Of a DNA stretch of 64,000 bases, positions 29,783-38,385 are shown piece by piece; within the stretch, counting starts at the first letter, position 1; each line of letters opens with the position of its first letter. A program made the position numbers and the translations under genes. Origin of the DNA: Motiliproteus coralliicola (GTDB lineage: Bacteria > Pseudomonadota > Gammaproteobacteria > Pseudomonadales > Balneatricaceae); the NCBI RefSeq assembly GCF_003345655.1, contig NZ_QQOH01000004.1, positions 186,001 to 250,000 on the forward strand. The letters run 5' to 3'. The notes beneath the pieces are model-generated. The model made no database searches, had not been told where the DNA came from, and saw only the letters and a list, made by a program, of their open reading frames with translations.

Positions 29783-29927
29783 CCGGGTTGAACCTGCGGC
29801 ACCGATCCCCATTCTATAAGTTAATCCTGCCGTCTTGGCGGATTCGTCTGGACACGGCTGAAAATCGTACCGGCTCTGGTACTATGCCGCTATTGCACCT
29901 GTTAACCGATCCTTAGGAACCTAATCG

Positions 29928-30884
29928 ATGAGCCTGAAACTTGGCGTGGTCATGGACCCGATCGAAGCGATCACCTACAAGAAAGACAGTACCCTGGCGA
30001 TGCTCTGGGCCGCCCAGGATCGCGGCTGGCAGCTGTACTATCTGGAGCAATCCGGTCTCTACCTGCGTGACGGTGTGGCGATGGGCAAGATGGCCGAGCT
30101 GAGCGTGAAGCGGGATCCCAACGACTGGTTCGAACGGGGTGAGTATCAGCACCTGCCGTTGACCGAGCTGGATGTGGTGCTGATGCGCAAGGACCCGCCG
30201 TTCGACAACGAGTATCTCTACAGCACCCATCTGCTGGAGCAGGCCGAGCGTGACGGCCTGATGGTGGTCAATCCGCCGCAGCGGTTGCGCGACTGTAACG
30301 AAAAGCTGTTTGCGACCCAGTTCCCGCAGTGCTGCCCGCCGGTGCTGGTCAGCCGCGATCCGCAGTTGCTGAAGGATTTCCACGCCGAACATCAGGATGT
30401 GATCTTCAAACCGCTGGACGGTATGGGTGGCAGTTCGATCTTCCGCGTTCGTGAGGACGATCCGAATCTCAATGTGGTGCTCGAAACCCTGACCGACCAC
30501 GGTCGTCAGCAGATCATGGCGCAGCGGTTTATTCCGGAGATCAGCGATGGCGACAAGCGGATTCTGCTGATCGACGGCGAACCGGTCGACTACACTCTGG
30601 CACGGATTCCGTCCCAGGGAGAGACCCGCGGTAATCTGGCAGCCGGAGGTACCGGGGTTGGACGACCGCTGAGTGATCGTGATCGCTGGATCTGCGAGCA
30701 GGTCAAGCCGGTGATTCAGGAGCTGGGGCTGTTGTTCGTCGGTCTGGATGTGATTGGTGATTACCTGACCGAGATTAATGTCACCAGCCCGACCTGTATT
30801 CGCGAGTTGAACGATCAGTTCGGCCTGGATATCGCCGGGCAGCTGATGGATGCTATCGCCGATCGGCTGGATTCGGTCGGATAA
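29928..30884 (+). CDS. gshB: Glutathione synthetase
   Basis: The product is 318 residues (E. coli 316), an ATP-grasp enzyme joining gamma-glutamylcysteine and glycine. Motifs: LGVVMDPIEAITYKKDSTLA, IFKPLDGMGGSSIFRV, GETRGNLAAGGTGVGRPL, and the metal-binding end INVTSPTCIRELNDQFGLDI. It begins the block that matches the P. aeruginosa PA0407-to-PA0386 order and is 21 bp before the tonB-like gene. Confidence 0.97.
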   Translation: MSLKLGVVMDPIEAITYKKDSTLAMLWAAQDRGWQLYYLEQSGLYLRDGVAMGKMAELSVKRDPNDWFERGEYQHLPLTELDVVLMRKDPPFDNEYLYSTHLLEQAERDGLMVVNPPQRLRDCNEKLFATQFPQCCPPVLVSRDPQLLKDFHAEHQDVIFKPLDGMGGSSIFRVREDDPNLNVVLETLTDHGRQQIMAQRFIPEISDGDKRILLIDGEPVDYTLARIPSQGETRGNLAAGGTGVGRPLSDRDRWICEQVKPVIQELGLLFVGLDVIGDYLTEINVTSPTCIRELNDQFGLDIAGQLMDAIADRLDSVG

Positions 30885-30905
30885 GCCGGGTCGGTTGGGA
30901 GAGCG

Positions 30906-31868
30906 ATGAGTCAGAGCACACCGGTATTGAACGGACCTCGGGTCGGACCCAACGATCGGTTGGGGTTTACCCTTTTTGTCGCGGTGGCGATCCATGCCCT
31001 GATCGTACTTGGGGTTGGTTTTGAGGATGAGCAACCGACGCCGGTCGCGAAGACCCTGGAAGTAACCCTGGCCCAGTTCCGTAGCGATCTGGCGCCGGAA
31101 AAGGCCGACTTTATTGCCCAGCACAACCAGATCGGCAGTGGTGAACAGCAGGAGAAAGCCTTACCCACCACCAAGGAGCTGGCGCCGTTCCAGAACAACC
31201 AGAGCGAGGCGATCGCACCGGGGGTGGCGCCCAGCCCGTTGGAGCTGATTCGGGCCCCGCAACCGCAGAGCGTCAACCAGCCCACCCCGGAACCTCAACC
31301 CTCGCAAACTCCTTCGCTGAACCAGGCCCAGCCCGAACAGCTCAGTACCCAGGCTGACAGCCGTAAGGTGCAGTCATCAAGCGTCCCCCCTCCGCCCCAG
31401 GCGGCTGACGAAGCCACCGGGGTCAGCTCGTCGTTGTTGGCGCGGTCGTTGGAGATCGCCAGTCTGGAAGCGAAACTGGACAGTCTGCGCCAGGAGCGGG
31501 CCGATTCTCCCCGGATTCGACGTCTGACCTCGGCCTCGACCCGCGAGGCGTTTGATGCCCAATACCTGGATGCCTGGCGTGCCAAGGTCGAACGGGTCGG
31601 GAATCTGAACTACCCCGAGGAGGCGCGACAGCGCAAGCTCTACGGCCACTTGCGACTGCTGGTGGTGATCCGCCCGGACGGCAGTCTGGATCGGGTGGAG
31701 GTATTGAAGAGTTCGGGCTATCGGGTGCTGGATGATTCCGCTCGCCGAATCGTCCGGCTGGCAGCGCCCTATGACAGTTTTGGCCCGGAGCTGCGCAAGC
31801 ATGCGGATCGGGTGGAGATTATCCGGACCTGGAAGTTCGAACGGGCCCGAATCGGTATTCGGCAGTAA
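30906..31868 (+). CDS. TonB-like energy transducer
   Basis: The product is 320 residues. One transmembrane segment lies near residues 19-37 (LGFTLFVAVAIHALIVLGVG). A long Pro/Gln-rich periplasmic linker follows (about 40-190). The TonB C-terminal domain starts near NYPEEARQRKLYGHLRLLVV and ends with IIRTWKFER. This matches the position of P. aeruginosa tonB3, linked there to twitching motility. No exbB/exbD is nearby. It is probably co-transcribed with gshB. Confidence 0.87.
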   Translation: MSQSTPVLNGPRVGPNDRLGFTLFVAVAIHALIVLGVGFEDEQPTPVAKTLEVTLAQFRSDLAPEKADFIAQHNQIGSGEQQEKALPTTKELAPFQNNQSEAIAPGVAPSPLELIRAPQPQSVNQPTPEPQPSQTPSLNQAQPEQLSTQADSRKVQSSSVPPPPQAADEATGVSSSLLARSLEIASLEAKLDSLRQERADSPRIRRLTSASTREAFDAQYLDAWRAKVERVGNLNYPEEARQRKLYGHLRLLVVIRPDGSLDRVEVLKSSGYRVLDDSARRIVRLAAPYDSFGPELRKHADRVEIIRTWKFERARIGIRQ

Positions 31869-31880
31869 GGTCGCGGCGGC

Positions 31881-32786
31881 TTAGTTAGCCGCCGGAATAA
31901 AGCCGCTCTGGGTGGTACCGCGGGCGATCATCTTCGACATATAGGCCAGTTTCTGCGGATCCTGATCGACGATGGTTACCGTGACGCTGACCAGTTCGCA
32001 GTCCGGACTGGTATCCTGCGCCTGCAGCGTATGCACGATGGCGTTCAGGCGAGCCACCTCGCTGTTTTCCTGGGCACCGGGTTGCTCCAGATCCACCACT
32101 ACATTTTCCAGAATCGCCGGCAGTCCCTGGCTGACTTTGCACTGCAGTACGATCTGTTTCAGGCTTAATGCGGTGATATCGCAGGCGCTGATGGTGCTGC
32201 CGAATCGCAGATGAGCGCTACCACGCACGGTGGCGGGTTTGGGCATCTTGGGGGGCGTGGCCTTGGGACTGGCTTGAGTCGCTGCGGGAGTCGGTTTTTG
32301 AGGTTGGCGTGGCGGCGCCTGTTTCGCCTTGGCACCGCCGGTCAGGGCATCGATGGAGCCGTCGGCAACACGGCCGGTCCCGCTGCTGCGGCTGTCGCTG
32401 CGAAGATTATGGTGCTTGCCGAGCACCTTGATCACCTTGTTCAACAGGCCTTCGTTGGAGAATGGTTTGCCGATATAGTCGGTCACTCCGGCCTGGATCG
32501 CTTCGACCACGTTGGCTTTATCGCCGCGGCTGGTCACCATCACAAAAGGCACACGGGATTTGTGTTCCTGGCGGACCCAGCTGAGCAGCTCGATACCGGA
32601 CATCTCCGGCATCTCCCAGTCGCACAGCACCAGATCGAAGTCTGACTTGGTCATCAGTTGCTGGGCTTTGCGGCCATTAATGGCATCTTCCACCTGAAAA
32701 TCGGGGAAACGGGTGCGAATGGTCTTCTTGACCATCTCCCGGATAAAGGCCGCATCGTCGACTACCAGCACTCTGAGTTTTGCCAT
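31881..32786 (-). CDS. Response regulator: CheY-like receiver plus unnamed C-terminal domain
   Basis: The product is 301 residues. The receiver covers residues 1-125, with the acidic pair in VLVVDDAAF, phospho-acceptor Asp56 (LVLCDWEMPEMSG) and the Lys in YIGKPFS. A low-complexity Pro/Ala/Lys linker (about 150-190) leads to a C-terminal domain (AHLRFGSTISACDITALSLK on) that may be PilZ-like, but I do not see the PilZ c-di-GMP motif RxxxR. The position next to gshB recalls the pilG/pilH chemosensory genes of P. aeruginosa, though the gene is oriented oppositely. The output is unknown. Confidence 0.75.
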   Translation of the reverse strand: MAKLRVLVVDDAAFIREMVKKTIRTRFPDFQVEDAINGRKAQQLMTKSDFDLVLCDWEMPEMSGIELLSWVRQEHKSRVPFVMVTSRGDKANVVEAIQAGVTDYIGKPFSNEGLLNKVIKVLGKHHNLRSDSRSSGTGRVADGSIDALTGGAKAKQAPPRQPQKPTPAATQASPKATPPKMPKPATVRGSAHLRFGSTISACDITALSLKQIVLQCKVSQGLPAILENVVVDLEQPGAQENSEVARLNAIVHTLQAQDTSPDCELVSVTVTIVDQDPQKLAYMSKMIARGTTQSGFIPAAN

Positions 32787-32970
32787 TTTAATTCCTTATA
32801 ACCGTCTCAGATCCCTGAGGATACCCGAGCCGAAGGCGACACTCTAGTGGCCATCAAGTCTTTTCTACCGGTTCCTGATCCTTCGCCCGGATTGCGCGCA
32901 ATTGTGCGCCTCGGCGCGCTGCTTGCCGCTTCACCTTGTGTCTTTGCCGGACTGGGTTGATACTTGTTTT

Positions 32971-33546
32971 ATGGATCCTACCGAATCGAACAGCAATCTT
33001 TGCGATCATTTCCTGATCTCAATGCCCCATTTGAAGGACCGCTTCTTCGAGCAGTCGCTGACCTATATCTGCGAGCACAACGAGCAGGGGGCGATGGGAT
33101 TGATCGTCAATCGGCCGATGGACCTCTCGTTCAAGGAGATCCTGGGACACCTGGAGATCTCGATCGAGCCGCTGCACGACGGCCAGCGACAGATCTACGC
33201 CGGAGGCCCGGTGCAGGTCGAACGGGGCTTTATTCTACACAGCCCCACCGAACACCTGTGGAACTCCAGTTATGCGGTGACCGAGCGGCTGCAGTTGACC
33301 ACCTCGGTGGATATTCTGCGGGCGATTGCCGAGGGGTGGGGGCCGGAGCACTATCTGATCACCCTCGGCTATGCCGGCTGGGGGGCTGGACAGCTGGAGC
33401 AGGAGATCCTGCACAACAGTTGGTTAAGTTGTCCGGCCGATTTGGATATACTGTTCGCCACCGAGTCGCAGCAGCGGCTCGGCGCGGCTGCCGGTAAGCT
33501 CGGGGTCAATCTGGACCTGCTGACTGCCGAAAGCGGACACGCTTGA
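32971..33546 (+). CDS. yqgE: YqgE/AlgH family protein
   Basis: The product is 191 residues from the ATG at 32971 (MDPTESNSNLCDHFLISMPH). The longer frame from 32902 has no family-like sequence and is rejected. The DUF179 core is intact: YICEHNEQGAMGLIVNRPMD, YAGGPVQVERGFILH, and LITLGYAGWGAGQLEQEI. Molecular function is unknown; it is almost always encoded before ruvX. It is 56 bp upstream of ruvX. Confidence 0.93.
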   Translation: MDPTESNSNLCDHFLISMPHLKDRFFEQSLTYICEHNEQGAMGLIVNRPMDLSFKEILGHLEISIEPLHDGQRQIYAGGPVQVERGFILHSPTEHLWNSSYAVTERLQLTTSVDILRAIAEGWGPEHYLITLGYAGWGAGQLEQEILHNSWLSCPADLDILFATESQQRLGAAAGKLGVNLDLLTAESGHA

Positions 33547-33602
33547 TTCAAGCCCGCTCCAGCCGCCAACCATTCGACATTTGATCGACAGCGGGCAGCT
33601 TT

Positions 33603-34055
33603 TTGATACTGGCATTTGACTTTGGCACCACCCGGTTCGGGGTGGCCGTGGGGCAGGCGATTACCGCAACGGCAACGCCGTTGAAGCCTATTGCCGCAAA
33701 AGATGGGGTCCCTGACTGGGGCCAAATTGAAGCCCTGTTCAAGGAGTGGCAGCCGGAAGCCTTTGTGGTCGGATTGCCGCTCAATATGGACGGCACCCTG
33801 TGCGAGATGTCCTACCGCGCCCGCAAGTTTGCCAACCGCCTGCATGCCCGGTTTGACCGTCCCAGCTACCTCACCGATGAACGCTTGAGCAGCCACGAAG
33901 CCAAGGGGATTCACCTGGATGGCGGTGGTGAAGCGGACTTCAAGAAACATTCGATGGACGGCTTGGCTGCACAGCTGATACTGGAGAGCTGGTTCCGCGA
34001 GCCGGAACACCGCTCGAGCCTGGATAAACTGACCCAACCGCAAGGAACCCCCTGA
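33603..34055 (+). CDS. ruvX: Holliday-junction-resolvase-like RuvX (YqgF)
   Basis: The product is 150 residues with an RNase H-like fold (ILAFDFGTTRFGVAVG; FVVGLPLNMDGTL; LTDERLSSHEAKG). The start must be the TTG at 33603, because an in-frame stop lies at 33582-33584 and no ATG intervenes. Family members take part in pre-16S rRNA 5' processing. The common GTKR is GTTR here. The stop overlaps the pyrR start by one base (TGATG). Confidence 0.93.
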   Translation: MILAFDFGTTRFGVAVGQAITATATPLKPIAAKDGVPDWGQIEALFKEWQPEAFVVGLPLNMDGTLCEMSYRARKFANRLHARFDRPSYLTDERLSSHEAKGIHLDGGGEADFKKHSMDGLAAQLILESWFREPEHRSSLDKLTQPQGTP

Positions 34056-34576
34056 TGCCCGAACGTATAGATGTAGAGCAGTTGCTCGAGCAGATGACAG
34101 AGCAGCTCAAAGGATTACTGGAACAGCGCGGCATCGACAACCCGATGCTGGTGGGTATCCGAACCGGCGGCGTCTGGCTGGCCGAGCGGGTGCAGCAGCA
34201 TCTGGAGCTGCAGGATCCGGTCGGGGTACTGGATATCAGTTTCTACCGCGACGATTTTACCCGGATCGGACTGAACCCCAAGGTGCAGCCGTCGGCGTTG
34301 CCGTTTGCCACCGAGGAGCGCGACATCGTCCTGATCGACGATGTGCTGATGAGCGGTCGAACCGTACGGGCAGCCCTCAACGAACTGTTCGATTATGGCC
34401 GCCCCGCCTCCGTCACCTTGATGACCCTGCTTGATCTGCAGGCCCAGGAGTTGCCGATCCAGGCTGATATCGTCGGTAAGACCTTCAAGCTGGATCCGGG
34501 GCAGCAGATCAAGCTGTCCGGACCGGAGCCACTGAGCCTGCAGCTGGTACAACGTCAAGCCTGGCAAAGTCACTAG
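34055..34576 (+). CDS. pyrR: PyrR, bifunctional pyrimidine regulator/uracil phosphoribosyltransferase
   Basis: The product is 173 residues. The PRPP-binding loop is DIVLIDDVLMSGRTVRAALN, and the N-terminal MLVGIRTGGVWLAERV belongs to the type I PRTase fold. In pseudomonads PyrR regulates the pyr genes. It is translationally coupled to ruvX and lies 33 bp before pyrB. No attenuator-type terminator is seen between pyrR and pyrB, so Bacillus-style attenuation at this junction is not indicated. Confidence 0.93.
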   Translation: MPERIDVEQLLEQMTEQLKGLLEQRGIDNPMLVGIRTGGVWLAERVQQHLELQDPVGVLDISFYRDDFTRIGLNPKVQPSALPFATEERDIVLIDDVLMSGRTVRAALNELFDYGRPASVTLMTLLDLQAQELPIQADIVGKTFKLDPGQQIKLSGPEPLSLQLVQRQAWQSH

Positions 34577-34609
34577 GCCCTTATTCACCCTAATTGGAAT
34601 TCCCAGTCG

Positions 34610-35641
34610 ATGAATCCCGTGACCGATAGTCTGCAGCTGCAACTGAATGAACAGGGCCAGCTGCGTCATTTTCTTACTACCGAGGGGCTGAGCTGCGAGC
34701 TGCTGACCGACATCCTCAATACCGCCGACTCGTTCGTCGATATGGGGGCCCAGTCGGTCAAGAAAGTACCGCTGCTGCGCGGCAAGACGGTGATCAACCT
34801 GTTCTTCGAGAACAGCACCCGGACTCGCAGTACCTTTGAGTTGGCGGCCAAGCGGCTGTCGGCTGACGTGCTCAACCTCGATATTGCCACCTCGGCCACC
34901 TCCAAGGGTGAAACCCTGCGTGACACGCTGTGGAACCTGGAGGCGATGCACTCGGATATGTTCGTGGTCCGCCACCCCAACAGCGGCGCGGCTCACTTTA
35001 TCGCCCAGCATGTGACCCCGAATGTGGCGATCATCAACGCCGGTGACGGCCGTCATGCCCACCCGACCCAGGCGATGCTCGATATGCTTACCATCCGTCG
35101 GCATAAAGGGGCCTTTGAGCCGCTTAAAGTTGCTATCGTTGGCGATATCCTGCATTCCCGGGTGGCCCGCTCGCAGATCCATGCACTCAATACTCTCGGC
35201 GCCGACGAAGTTCGCCTGATCGCACCGAAGACCCTGCTGCCGACCGATGTCGACAGTCTCGGGGTCAAGGTCTACAGCGATCTGGGTGAGGGACTCAAGG
35301 ATGTGGACGTGGTGATCATGCTGCGGCTGCAGCTGGAGCGGATGCAGAGCGCCTTCCTGCCGTCCCAGGGCGAGTTCTACAAGCTCTATGGTCTGAGTCG
35401 TGAGCGGTTGGCGCTGGCCAATCCCGGTGCCATCGTGATGCACCCCGGACCGATCAACCGTGGAGTTGAGATCGAGTCCGAGGTGGCCGACGGTGCCCAG
35501 TCACTGATCCTGAAACAGGTCGGTTACGGGGTCGCGACCCGGATGGCGGTGATGTCGATGGCGGTCAGCGGCCAGCAGACCCAAGCCCAGGCGCAGAGCC
35601 AAGAAAACAATCAGGCGCAAGCAGACGAAGGAAACCGATGA
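34610..35641 (+). CDS. pyrB: Aspartate carbamoyltransferase catalytic subunit
   Basis: The product is 343 residues, with the carbamoyl-phosphate motif [17 protein letters not shown], the aspartate loop region [20 protein letters not shown], and [17 protein letters not shown]. The length and N-terminal extension fit the class A ATCase of pseudomonads, which forms a dodecamer with PyrC'. The C-terminus ends in a 25-residue Gln/Ala-rich tail ([19 protein letters not shown]). The stop overlaps the pyrC' ATG (ATGA). Confidence 0.96.
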   Translation: MNPVTDSLQLQLNEQGQLRHFLTTEGLSCELLTDILNTADSFVDMGAQSVKKVPLLRGKTVINLFFENSTRTRSTFELAAKRLSADVLNLDIATSATSKGETLRDTLWNLEAMHSDMFVVRHPNSGAAHFIAQHVTPNVAIINAGDGRHAHPTQAMLDMLTIRRHKGAFEPLKVAIVGDILHSRVARSQIHALNTLGADEVRLIAPKTLLPTDVDSLGVKVYSDLGEGLKDVDVVIMLRLQLERMQSAFLPSQGEFYKLYGLSRERLALANPGAIVMHPGPINRGVEIESEVADGAQSLILKQVGYGVATRMAVMSMAVSGQQTQAQAQSQENNQAQADEGNR

Positions 35642-36909
35642 ATACAGTAATTCAGGGCGGCCGCCTGATCGATCCGGCCAACGACATCGATGCCCAGCTC
35701 GATCTGTACCTGCAGCAGGGTAAGGTGCTGGCCGTTGGTGAGGCGCCGGACGGGTTTGTGGCGGATCGGACCATCGATGCCGGCGGCCAGATCGTTTGTC
35801 CCGGACTGATTGACCTGCAGGCGTTCCTGCGCGAGCCGGGCCAGACCCAGAAAGGCACGATTGCCAGCGAAAGTGGTGCCGCAGCCGCCGGTGGCGTGAC
35901 GACGCTGTGCTGCCCACCTCAGACCCAGCCGGTGTTGGATACGCCGGCCGTGGCACGGCTGATTCAGGACCGTGCCGCCGAGGCCGGATTGGTTCAGGTG
36001 CTGCCGCTGGGGGCTTTGACCAAAGGGCTGGAAGGCGAGCAGCTGGCCAATATGATGGCGTTGAAGGCGGCAGGTTGTGTCGGCTTCAGCAACGTCGGTG
36101 CCGGTGTCGCCAGTGCCCAGACCCTGCTGCGCTGTCTGGAATATGCCGCTACCCACGATCTGCTGGTGTTTGTACGTCCGCAGGAGCCGTCGCTGAGCAG
36201 TGGCTGTGCCCACGACGGGGCGATGGCGATGCGGCTCGGCTTGGAGGGTATTCCGGCGGTAGCCGAGACCCTGGAAGTCTCCCGTTACCTGCTGCTGGCC
36301 GAGCAGGCCGGTGCGCGGCTGCACTTTGGCCAGCTCTCCTGCGAGCGCTCGATCAAGATGATCGAAGAGGCCCGTGAGCGGGGCCAGGCGGTCAGCTGTG
36401 ATCTGGCGGTTCATCAGTTGCTGTTGGATGACGGTGCGCTGGAAGGGTTCGATGGGCGCTACCACCTGTCGCCGCCGCTGCGTTCCGAAGCCGAACGGGC
36501 AGGCTTGCGGGCCGCGTTGGTCCGTGGCGGAATCAGCGCCCTGTGTTCCGATCATCAACCCCACGAAGCCTCGGCCAAGGCGGCACCGTTTAGCGTGACC
36601 GAGCCGGGCATGATCGGGCTTCAGACCCTGCTGCCGTTGGGCCTGCAGTTGGTCGAGCAGGATCTACTGCAACTGTCGGAACTGGTGACGCTGCTTAGTG
36701 TTGAGCCGGCTCGGATTCTGGGGCTCGACCGGGGCCAACTGGGTGTCGGTGCGTCGGCGGATATCTGTATCTTCGATCCCGAACAGGCTTGGCAGCTGGA
36801 TTCGCAGACCAACGTGTCGGTCGGTACCAACACGCCGTTCTGGGAGCAGCAGCTGCAGGGGCAGGTCAGCCATACGTTGCTGGCCGGTGAGCTGGTCTAC
36901 TCGCGCTGA
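35638..36909 (+). CDS. pyrC': PyrC', dihydroorotase-like non-catalytic partner of PyrB
   Basis: The product is 423 residues of the dihydroorotase fold, but metal ligands are lost. The usual HxH after 'GLxDLH' reads [12 protein letters not shown], and the second His site in place of HAED reads [15 protein letters not shown] near the end keeps its histidines. This is the pattern of pseudomonad PyrC', an inactive structural subunit needed for ATCase assembly. It overlaps pyrB by 4 bases. A functional dihydroorotase must be encoded elsewhere. Confidence 0.9.
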   Translation: MNTVIQGGRLIDPANDIDAQLDLYLQQGKVLAVGEAPDGFVADRTIDAGGQIVCPGLIDLQAFLREPGQTQKGTIASESGAAAAGGVTTLCCPPQTQPVLDTPAVARLIQDRAAEAGLVQVLPLGALTKGLEGEQLANMMALKAAGCVGFSNVGAGVASAQTLLRCLEYAATHDLLVFVRPQEPSLSSGCAHDGAMAMRLGLEGIPAVAETLEVSRYLLLAEQAGARLHFGQLSCERSIKMIEEARERGQAVSCDLAVHQLLLDDGALEGFDGRYHLSPPLRSEAERAGLRAALVRGGISALCSDHQPHEASAKAAPFSVTEPGMIGLQTLLPLGLQLVEQDLLQLSELVTLLSVEPARILGLDRGQLGVGASADICIFDPEQAWQLDSQTNVSVGTNTPFWEQQLQGQVSHTLLAGELVYSR

Positions 36910-36919
36910 TCCCCGGTTT

Positions 36920-36961
36920 TTGAGCCACCCTGTTCGAGAACCGACGCAGGGCGTGGCTCAA
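36920..36961. other. Hairpin between convergent pyrC' and the LysR gene
   Basis: TTGAGCCAC (36920-36928) and GTGGCTCAA (36953-36961) pair perfectly, with inner CCCTG/CAGGG adding to the stem. No U-run follows in either direction, so terminator function is uncertain. Confidence 0.5.
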
Positions 36962-36972
36962 GGATGAGTGGC

Positions 36973-37839
36973 TCAGCCCTGGTCGAACCGCTGCGCGATC
37001 TCTTCGATACACAGCTGCACACTCAGCGGCAGTTGCCGCTCGAAGGTGTGCAGCGCGTAAACCGGATTTAACGGCAACCGATAGCCGGGGAAGAGTTCGG
37101 CTAGCCGGGGGCGATGCTGGTCCAGTTTGAAGTCCGGTATCAGGCCGATCCCAGCGCCCGATTCGAGCAGCGCCAGGCAGGCATCGAAGGAGTCGGCCCG
37201 GCAGCGGGCCTGGGCGTGGTAATGCTTGGGGTTTCCCTGCTCATCCACCAGTTGATGATCGATCTGCTCGCGTTGCCAGGTGTTGGCGATATAGTCCAGT
37301 TGGGATAGGGGTTCGGTACTCAGCAGCTGTTGGCTGGCGCAGAGTACGTCCCGAAACTGCCCGATGCGGCGCTGCCTGATCCGACTGTCTTGGGAGGGTC
37401 CCACCCGAATCGCCAAGTCGATATTCTCGGCTGCCAGGTCTAGATGACGATCGCTACTGATCAGCTCCGGTTGCAGCAGCGGATAGCGTCGTATCAGTGT
37501 GGCCACCGTTGGTGCCACCAGCGGCCCCATCAGCGCGTGGGGGGCGGTAATGCGCAGTTTTCCCTTCGGTATCTCCTGCTCTTCGCGAGCCTGTTGCCAA
37601 GCCTGTTCGGCGAGTCGGTTGATCTCCCGACAGTGCTGATAGAAGGCTTCGCCCGCCGAGGTCAGGTTTTGGCGCCGAGTCGTCCGTTTAAGCAGCGTGA
37701 CTCCCAGCTCCTTTTCTAAGCTCTTCAGGTGTTGGCTGACCACGGATTTAGACAGTTGCAGCGAGTCGGCCGCCGCGGTGATCGAACCGGATTCGACAAT
37801 GCGGGCGAAGACCGCCATGGGTCGCAGCTGATTCATCAT
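36973..37839 (-). CDS. LysR-family transcriptional regulator
   Basis: The product is 288 residues from the ATG at 37839 (MMNQLRPMAVFARIVESGSI); the longer frame adds 18 residues with no family resemblance. The helix-turn-helix is SITAAADSLQLSKSVVSQHL, followed by the linker helix and a periplasmic-binding-like effector domain. It is close to the CrgA/DmlR subgroup by appearance. It is divergent from the SnoaL-like gene with a 114-bp gap holding an inverted repeat, so that gene is the likely target. Confidence 0.88.
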   Translation of the reverse strand: MMNQLRPMAVFARIVESGSITAAADSLQLSKSVVSQHLKSLEKELGVTLLKRTTRRQNLTSAGEAFYQHCREINRLAEQAWQQAREEQEIPKGKLRITAPHALMGPLVAPTVATLIRRYPLLQPELISSDRHLDLAAENIDLAIRVGPSQDSRIRQRRIGQFRDVLCASQQLLSTEPLSQLDYIANTWQREQIDHQLVDEQGNPKHYHAQARCRADSFDACLALLESGAGIGLIPDFKLDQHRPRLAELFPGYRLPLNPVYALHTFERQLPLSVQLCIEEIAQRFDQG

Positions 37840-37854
37840 ATTGTCCGTAAAAAT

Positions 37855-37890
37855 AGAACAATGAATTTTAATATGGCTGTTTTTTGTTCT
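37855..37890. promoter_or_regulatory. Inverted repeat in the LysR/SnoaL divergent promoter
   Basis: AGAACAA (37855-37861) and TTGTTCT (37884-37890) form perfect 7-bp half sites 22 bp apart, in an AT-rich stretch directly upstream of the LysR start. The layout suits a LysR-type or other dimeric regulator; the wide spacing is unusual. Confidence 0.45.
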
Positions 37891-37953
37891 CAATGCCGGG
37901 GCTAAGCTGCGATTACTGATCCTTTATCGATTCATGCTTAGCGAGGAATTCCC

Positions 37954-38328
37954 ATGTCCGAAGATGATCTGCTCCAGGCCTGCAAAGACGGCATCGCCAC
38001 CTGGCAACACGCTTTCAACAACCAGGATGCGGCGGGTTGCGCGGCCCAGTACCAAGAGGATGCGGTGATGCAGGCTCGCCCGTTCGGGACCTTTACCGGT
38101 CGAGACGAAATTCAGGCCTTCTGGCAGAACATTATCGATCAGGGCTTTGCCGAGGTGGATTACACCGAGGTGAAGTGGGAGCCCGCCGATGGCGAGGGCT
38201 ATATCCTCAGTTCACGCTGGACCATGAACAAGGCGTTCGGGGTGGTTCATCGGGAGCTTTGGGTGCTGGATACCGACGGCGTAGCGCGTCTGGCCAGCGA
38301 TGACTTTGAGGTGCAGGGCGAGCGTTAA
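37954..38328 (+). CDS. SnoaL/NTF2-like protein
   Basis: The product is 124 residues with the cone-shaped NTF2/SnoaL fold pattern: WQHAFNNQDAAGCAAQYQED, GTFTGRDEIQAFWQNII, and ILSSRWTMNKAFGVVHRELW. Members act as small isomerases/hydrolases or ligand-binding proteins; the role here is unknown. It is divergent from a LysR gene that may control it. The ATG at 37954 follows GAGGAA. Confidence 0.78.
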   Translation: MSEDDLLQACKDGIATWQHAFNNQDAAGCAAQYQEDAVMQARPFGTFTGRDEIQAFWQNIIDQGFAEVDYTEVKWEPADGEGYILSSRWTMNKAFGVVHRELWVLDTDGVARLASDDFEVQGER

Positions 38329-38345
38329 TCAGTATTGCTGGATCG

Positions 38346-38375
38346 GCCCAATGACCCACGCTGGAGTCATTGGGC
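38346..38375. terminator. Hairpin between convergent SnoaL-like gene and pilU
   Basis: GCCCAATGAC, loop ccacgctgga, GTCATTGGGC: a perfect 10-bp stem in the 57-bp gap. Its place between convergent stops suggests a bidirectional terminator, though U-runs are missing. Confidence 0.5.
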
Positions 38376-38385
38376 GTGTCTCGAT

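Noticed and set aside
34576-34610. PyrR-type attenuator between pyrR and pyrB
   Set aside because: The 33-bp spacer has no stem-loop with a U-run.
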